Notes under the pieces: generated by a model
Told to the model about the DNA's origin: nothing
The model's input: only the letters and a program-made list of their open reading frames with translations
The model's database searches: none
Source of the DNA: Clostridiales bacterium
GTDB lineage: Bacteria; Bacillota; Clostridia; Christensenellales; Aristaeellaceae
NCBI GenBank assembly: GCA_012522875.1
Contig: JAAYJP010000242.1
Location: forward strand, 1-7,333
Reading direction: 5' to 3'
Length of the DNA stretch: 7,333 nucleotides
In this document: positions 4,908 to 7,333 of the stretch, piece by piece
Layout of the letters: the number at the start of each line of letters is the position of its first letter
How positions within the stretch are numbered: position 1 is the stretch's first letter
Translations under genes and position numbers: made by a program

Positions 4908-5321
4908 ATGTCCAGACCGATGAAGGGGCGTAATGTATGCAATTTGCCTCGTAACGACAGATTTGGCCCGCTGGGCCGGCGCAATGAACAAAACGGCGAG
5001 ATCATTATGACAGTCGATGAATATGAGACCATCCGGTTGATTGATGAGGTGGGGTTGACTCAAGAAGAATGCGCCCGGCAGATGAATGTCGCCCGAACCA
5101 CTGTGCAGAGTATCTATACCAAGGCGAGAAGAAAACTGGCGAACTCTCTTGTCAATGGCATTGCGCTGACTATCAGCGGCGGGGAATACAGATTGTGCGA
5201 CGGTTGGGGAGATGGTTGCAGGCGCGGTTATTGTCATCGTCATGGGCGAGAAATAGGGGCTTCGGAAAGAAGCCTGTCTGAACAGCAGGAGGAAAAACAT
5301 GAAGATAGCAGTTCCAGTTGA
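4908..5321 (+). CDS. DUF134 family helix-turn-helix protein
   Basis: This 137-residue protein matches the DUF134 family: an N-terminal MSRPMKGRNVC segment, then a sigma-70 region 4-like helix-turn-helix. The family signature VDEYETIRLIDEVGLTQEEC starts at residue 36, and the likely recognition helix is MNVARTTVQSIYTKARRKLA (59-78). The C-terminal part carries C97, C104, C109, H110 and H112, together with C11 a possible metal or Fe-S site. GAGGTG at 4898-4903 sets the start. The last 23 bases overlap the NifX-like gene, giving a Ser-rich tail (HEDSSSS) that may reflect the overlap rather than function. The family is poorly characterised; a local regulator, possibly of the twin palindromes upstream, is the natural hypothesis. 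Confidence 0.9.
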   Translation: MSRPMKGRNVCNLPRNDRFGPLGRRNEQNGEIIMTVDEYETIRLIDEVGLTQEECARQMNVARTTVQSIYTKARRKLANSLVNGIALTISGGEYRLCDGWGDGCRRGYCHRHGREIGASERSLSEQQEEKHEDSSSS

Positions 5322-5661
5322 AGATAGAGGGCAAGACCCCGCTGTAGCCGGAATTTTCGGGCGGGCGGCATGGTTTCTGATTTATGATGAGACAACAGGG
5401 CTGGCCCAAAGCCACGGAAACGACGCAGCCCAGAGCGCGGGCGGAGCTGGAATCAGGGCGGCTCAGGCTGTCCTGGACAGCGGTGCAAGGATATTGCTCA
5501 CACCACAATGCGGAGGGAATGCGGCAAGGGTGCTGCTCTCGGGCGGTGTGGCGTTGTACAGGACGCTTCCCGACTTGAGCGCGAAGGAAAACATCAGGGC
5601 TTTTCTCGATGGCAAATTGGAAAAACTCGGAGATGTCCACGAAGGTTATCATAGGCACTGA
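5299..5661 (+). CDS. NifX/MTH1175-like dinitrogenase cofactor-family protein
   Basis: This 120-residue protein has the small alpha/beta fold of the dinitrogenase iron-molybdenum cofactor biosynthesis family (NifX/NifB C-terminal/MTH1175/orange protein). It starts with the typical beta strand MKIAVPVED, continues with VAGIFGRAAWFLIYD (16-30) and a GGAGIRAAQAVLDSGARILLT helix-strand unit (48-68). C71 in TPQCGGNAA is at the loop where relatives have G-x-C/V-G. Relatives bind metal clusters, for example the Mo-Cu-sulfide cluster of Desulfovibrio orange protein. The tail HEGYHRH is rich in histidine and could bind metal. AGGAGG (5287-5292) lies six bases upstream. With no nif structural genes in view, nitrogen fixation is not implied. 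Confidence 0.88.
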   Translation: MKIAVPVEDRGQDPAVAGIFGRAAWFLIYDETTGLAQSHGNDAAQSAGGAGIRAAQAVLDSGARILLTPQCGGNAARVLLSGGVALYRTLPDLSAKENIRAFLDGKLEKLGDVHEGYHRH

Positions 5662-5665
5662 AGAG

Positions 5666-6535
5666 ATGAATAGAAGAAAGGTCGCAATCCTTAGCGGCAA
5701 GGGGGGCACAGGGAAAACGTTCGTATCAGTGAACCTGGCAAGCGTTTCTTCGCCGTCAACCTTCATTGATTGTGATGCGGAGGAACCAAACGGCCATCTT
5801 TTTTTTAAGCCTCAAGTCTGGCGTGTGCAAAAGGTGGCCGTTCCTATGCCCCGCGTCAATCCATTGCTGTGCAACGGGTGCCGTAAATGTGTCGATTTCT
5901 GCGCTTTTCATGCAATGGCTTGGACCAGCGAAGAATTGATGGTTTTTGAAGAATTATGCCACGGTTGCGGAGGCTGTCTGATGGTGTGTCCAAACGATGC
6001 GCTGAGCGAGATTCACCGCGAAATTGGAGAAGTTCGGGAAGGTACGTCTGAGAGGGTGCGTGTGCTGTCAGGGTTTTTGAACACAGGTGAAGCGTCGGGG
6101 GTTCCCATCATCAAAGCGTTGTTGGGTATGCAATTCGGCAAAAGCGACAATAATGTGTTTATCGATTGTCCGCCAGGCAGTTCCTGCATGGTGTCCGAAA
6201 GCATTCATGATGCAGATTACTGCGTGTTGGTGGCCGAACCTACACGCTTTGGCGCACACAATCTGAAGATGGTTCATGAACTGGTCCGGCTGTACGGCAA
6301 ACCCTGCGGCGCGGTGCTTAACAAGTGTCTTGCTGGAGACGATCCCTCCCGTGATTATTGCCAGGCACAAGGGATTCCTATCCTTGCGCAGATTCCTTTT
6401 GATGAGGAGCTGGGCTTTCTAAACTCAAACGGCAAAATCGCTGTCAGAGAAAACGAACGGTATCTGATGATGTTTCAGGAACTGCTTCAAGAGATAGAAA
6501 TGGAGGTTTCGGATGCGGCAATTGGTCATCCTTAG
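5666..6535 (+). CDS. MinD/Mrp-family ATPase with inserted 2[4Fe-4S] ferredoxin domain (first copy)
   Basis: This 289-residue protein begins with a deviant Walker A motif, SGKGGTGKT (10-18), with the signature lysine K12 of MinD/ParA/NifH-like ATPases. FIDCDAEEPN (33-42) and VFIDCPPGSSC (164-174) are the switch I and Walker B regions. Between them lies a ferredoxin insert with two CxxCxxCxxxC motifs: C69/C72/C75/C79 and C98/C101/C104/C108, the second followed by Pro as usual. Such proteins bind two [4Fe-4S] clusters and probably couple ATP hydrolysis to cluster or cofactor handling. The start at 5666 places the P-loop in the normal position, four bases after the NifX-like stop; in-frame ATGs at 5609 and 5633 would add a non-conserved extension, but no site has a good ribosome binding sequence. 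Confidence 0.9.
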   Translation: MNRRKVAILSGKGGTGKTFVSVNLASVSSPSTFIDCDAEEPNGHLFFKPQVWRVQKVAVPMPRVNPLLCNGCRKCVDFCAFHAMAWTSEELMVFEELCHGCGGCLMVCPNDALSEIHREIGEVREGTSERVRVLSGFLNTGEASGVPIIKALLGMQFGKSDNNVFIDCPPGSSCMVSESIHDADYCVLVAEPTRFGAHNLKMVHELVRLYGKPCGAVLNKCLAGDDPSRDYCQAQGIPILAQIPFDEELGFLNSNGKIAVRENERYLMMFQELLQEIEMEVSDAAIGHP

Positions 6536-7333
6536 TGGCAAGGGCGGCACCGGCAAAACGACCGTGGCTGGCGCCTTTATCCGCTTGGCTCAGGCAAGGG
6601 CATGCGCGGACTGTGATGTGGATGCGCCGAACCTCCATCTGGTAAACAGCCATTATTCTTTGGAAGAGTCGACGCCCTATTATGGATTGCCCCTGGCGCA
6701 CATTGATCCTGCCCGATGCATTGCTTGCGGCGAGTGTCAACAGAGCTGCCGTTTTGACGCCATTGTTTCGGGAACGCCCTATCAGGTCGATCCCTACTCC
6801 TGTGAGGGCTGCGGCGTCTGTATCCTGGTTTGCCCAGTGGACGCCATTACCATGAAACCGCATGAAGCCGGGACTATGACCCTTTTTTTGGATATAGACA
6901 AAGTATTTTCTACCGCATCGCTCAGGATGGGAAGCGGCACTTCCGGGCTTCTGGTCAGTCAGGTTAAGAAACGCATGAACGAGGCAGCGAAAAGCGATGT
7001 TTCCTTTGCCATTGTCGATGGTTCTCCGGGCATCGGCTGCCCAGTGATCGCAACCCTCAGTGGAGCGGACATCACACTCATTGTTGCAGAGCCTTCTCTT
7101 TCAGGTATCAGCGATCTGGAGCGCATCGTACAGACCGCTCGCGGGTTTGGTGTCAAAATGGCCGTCTGTGTCAACAAAGCAGACATCAATCCGGGAAAGA
7201 CAGAGGAAATCAAGCGGTATTGTGAAAAGGAAAAACTGGTTTTTGCCGGCATCATTCCCTATGACCCGATGGCGATACAGGCCATCAATCAGGGGCTTTC
7301 AATCGTGGATATCGCTTGCCCCAGCGGGAAAGC
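6513..7333 (+). CDS. MinD/Mrp-family ATPase with ferredoxin domain (second copy, 3' truncated)
   Basis: An open frame of 273 codons starts at 6513 and runs off the right edge without a stop. It opens MRQLVILSGKGGTGKTT with the signature lysine K10, has ADCDVDAPNLHL (32-43) and Walker B region FAIVDGSPGIGCPV (165-178), and carries two ferredoxin motifs: C69/C72/C75/C79 and C97/C100/C103/C107-Pro. It is clearly a paralogue of the preceding gene but diverged, as in other anaerobe clusters where two such ATPases occur in tandem, possibly as a heterodimer. GGAGG at 6502-6506 lies six bases before the ATG, and the gene overlaps its neighbour by 23 bases, which implies coupled translation. Only some 10-20 residues are likely to be missing, judged from family length. 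Confidence 0.9.
   Translation, partial: MRQLVILSGKGGTGKTTVAGAFIRLAQARACADCDVDAPNLHLVNSHYSLEESTPYYGLPLAHIDPARCIACGECQQSCRFDAIVSGTPYQVDPYSCEGCGVCILVCPVDAITMKPHEAGTMTLFLDIDKVFSTASLRMGSGTSGLLVSQVKKRMNEAAKSDVSFAIVDGSPGIGCPVIATLSGADITLIVAEPSLSGISDLERIVQTARGFGVKMAVCVNKADINPGKTEEIKRYCEKEKLVFAGIIPYDPMAIQAINQGLSIVDIACPSGK

Noticed and set aside
5173..5766. Minus-strand frame of 197 codons across the DUF134, NifX-like and ATPase starts
   Set aside because: It lies opposite three well-supported coding regions and its translation shows no family resemblance.
4420..7333. Reading the NifX-like and ATPase genes as part of a nitrogen fixation cluster
   Set aside because: No nifH, nifD, nifK, nifE, nifN or nifB is in the window; this family and ATPase type are common in non-fixing anaerobes.
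1..7333. CRISPR array, insertion sequence or phage genes
   Set aside because: No regularly spaced direct repeats, transposase or phage-type coding sequence was found on either strand.

Overview
The window looks like a chromosomal piece of an anaerobic Firmicute (Clostridia-type). This is inferred from strong AAGGAGG-type ribosome binding sites, moderate GC, FeoA/FeoB plus a Dps-like ferritin, and a gene set typical of strict anaerobes (DUF5320, DUF134, NifX-like, ferredoxin-fused MinD-type ATPases). I cannot assign a genus.

Layout. 1-283 is the tail of an rRNA operon: a 5S rRNA, a short spacer with a perfect hairpin, tRNA-Asn(GTT) with encoded CCA, and a rho-independent terminator. 284-590 has no credible gene but holds a GC-rich stretch that can fold in two mutually exclusive ways. 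At 568-719 a promoter and a long base-paired leader precede a small double zinc-ribbon protein (730-1005). A large hairpin (1065-1105) separates it from a convergent Dps-like ferritin gene on the minus strand (1197-1709). The ferritin shares a divergent intergenic region with feoA-feoB (1875-4111), the ferrous iron importer. 4112-4419 is a regulatory region with A-tracts, a near-consensus promoter and two copies of a TGACATnTGTC palindrome. It drives a plus-strand gene series running off the right edge: a Gly/Met/Arg-rich DUF5320 protein (4420-4755), a DUF134 helix-turn-helix protein (4908-5321), a NifX/MTH1175-like cofactor-binding protein (5299-5661) and two tandem MinD/Mrp-type ATPases, each with two inserted [4Fe-4S] ferredoxin motifs (5666-6535 and 6513-7333, the second truncated).

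How it may work together. The first half is iron homeostasis: Feo imports Fe(II) and the ferritin stores or detoxifies it. The second half resembles the poorly understood orange-protein (ORP)-like modules of anaerobes, in which a NifX-fold protein that can carry a metal-sulfur cluster is encoded with Fe-S-containing MinD-family ATPases. DUF134 is the obvious candidate local regulator, and the twin palindromes at the promoter are the obvious candidate operators. A 9/10 match to that palindrome lies at the predicted start of the ferritin transcript, which raises the possibility of a shared regulator. The biochemical function of the DUF5320/DUF134/NifX/ATPase module is not known to me and is the best candidate here for an undescribed system.
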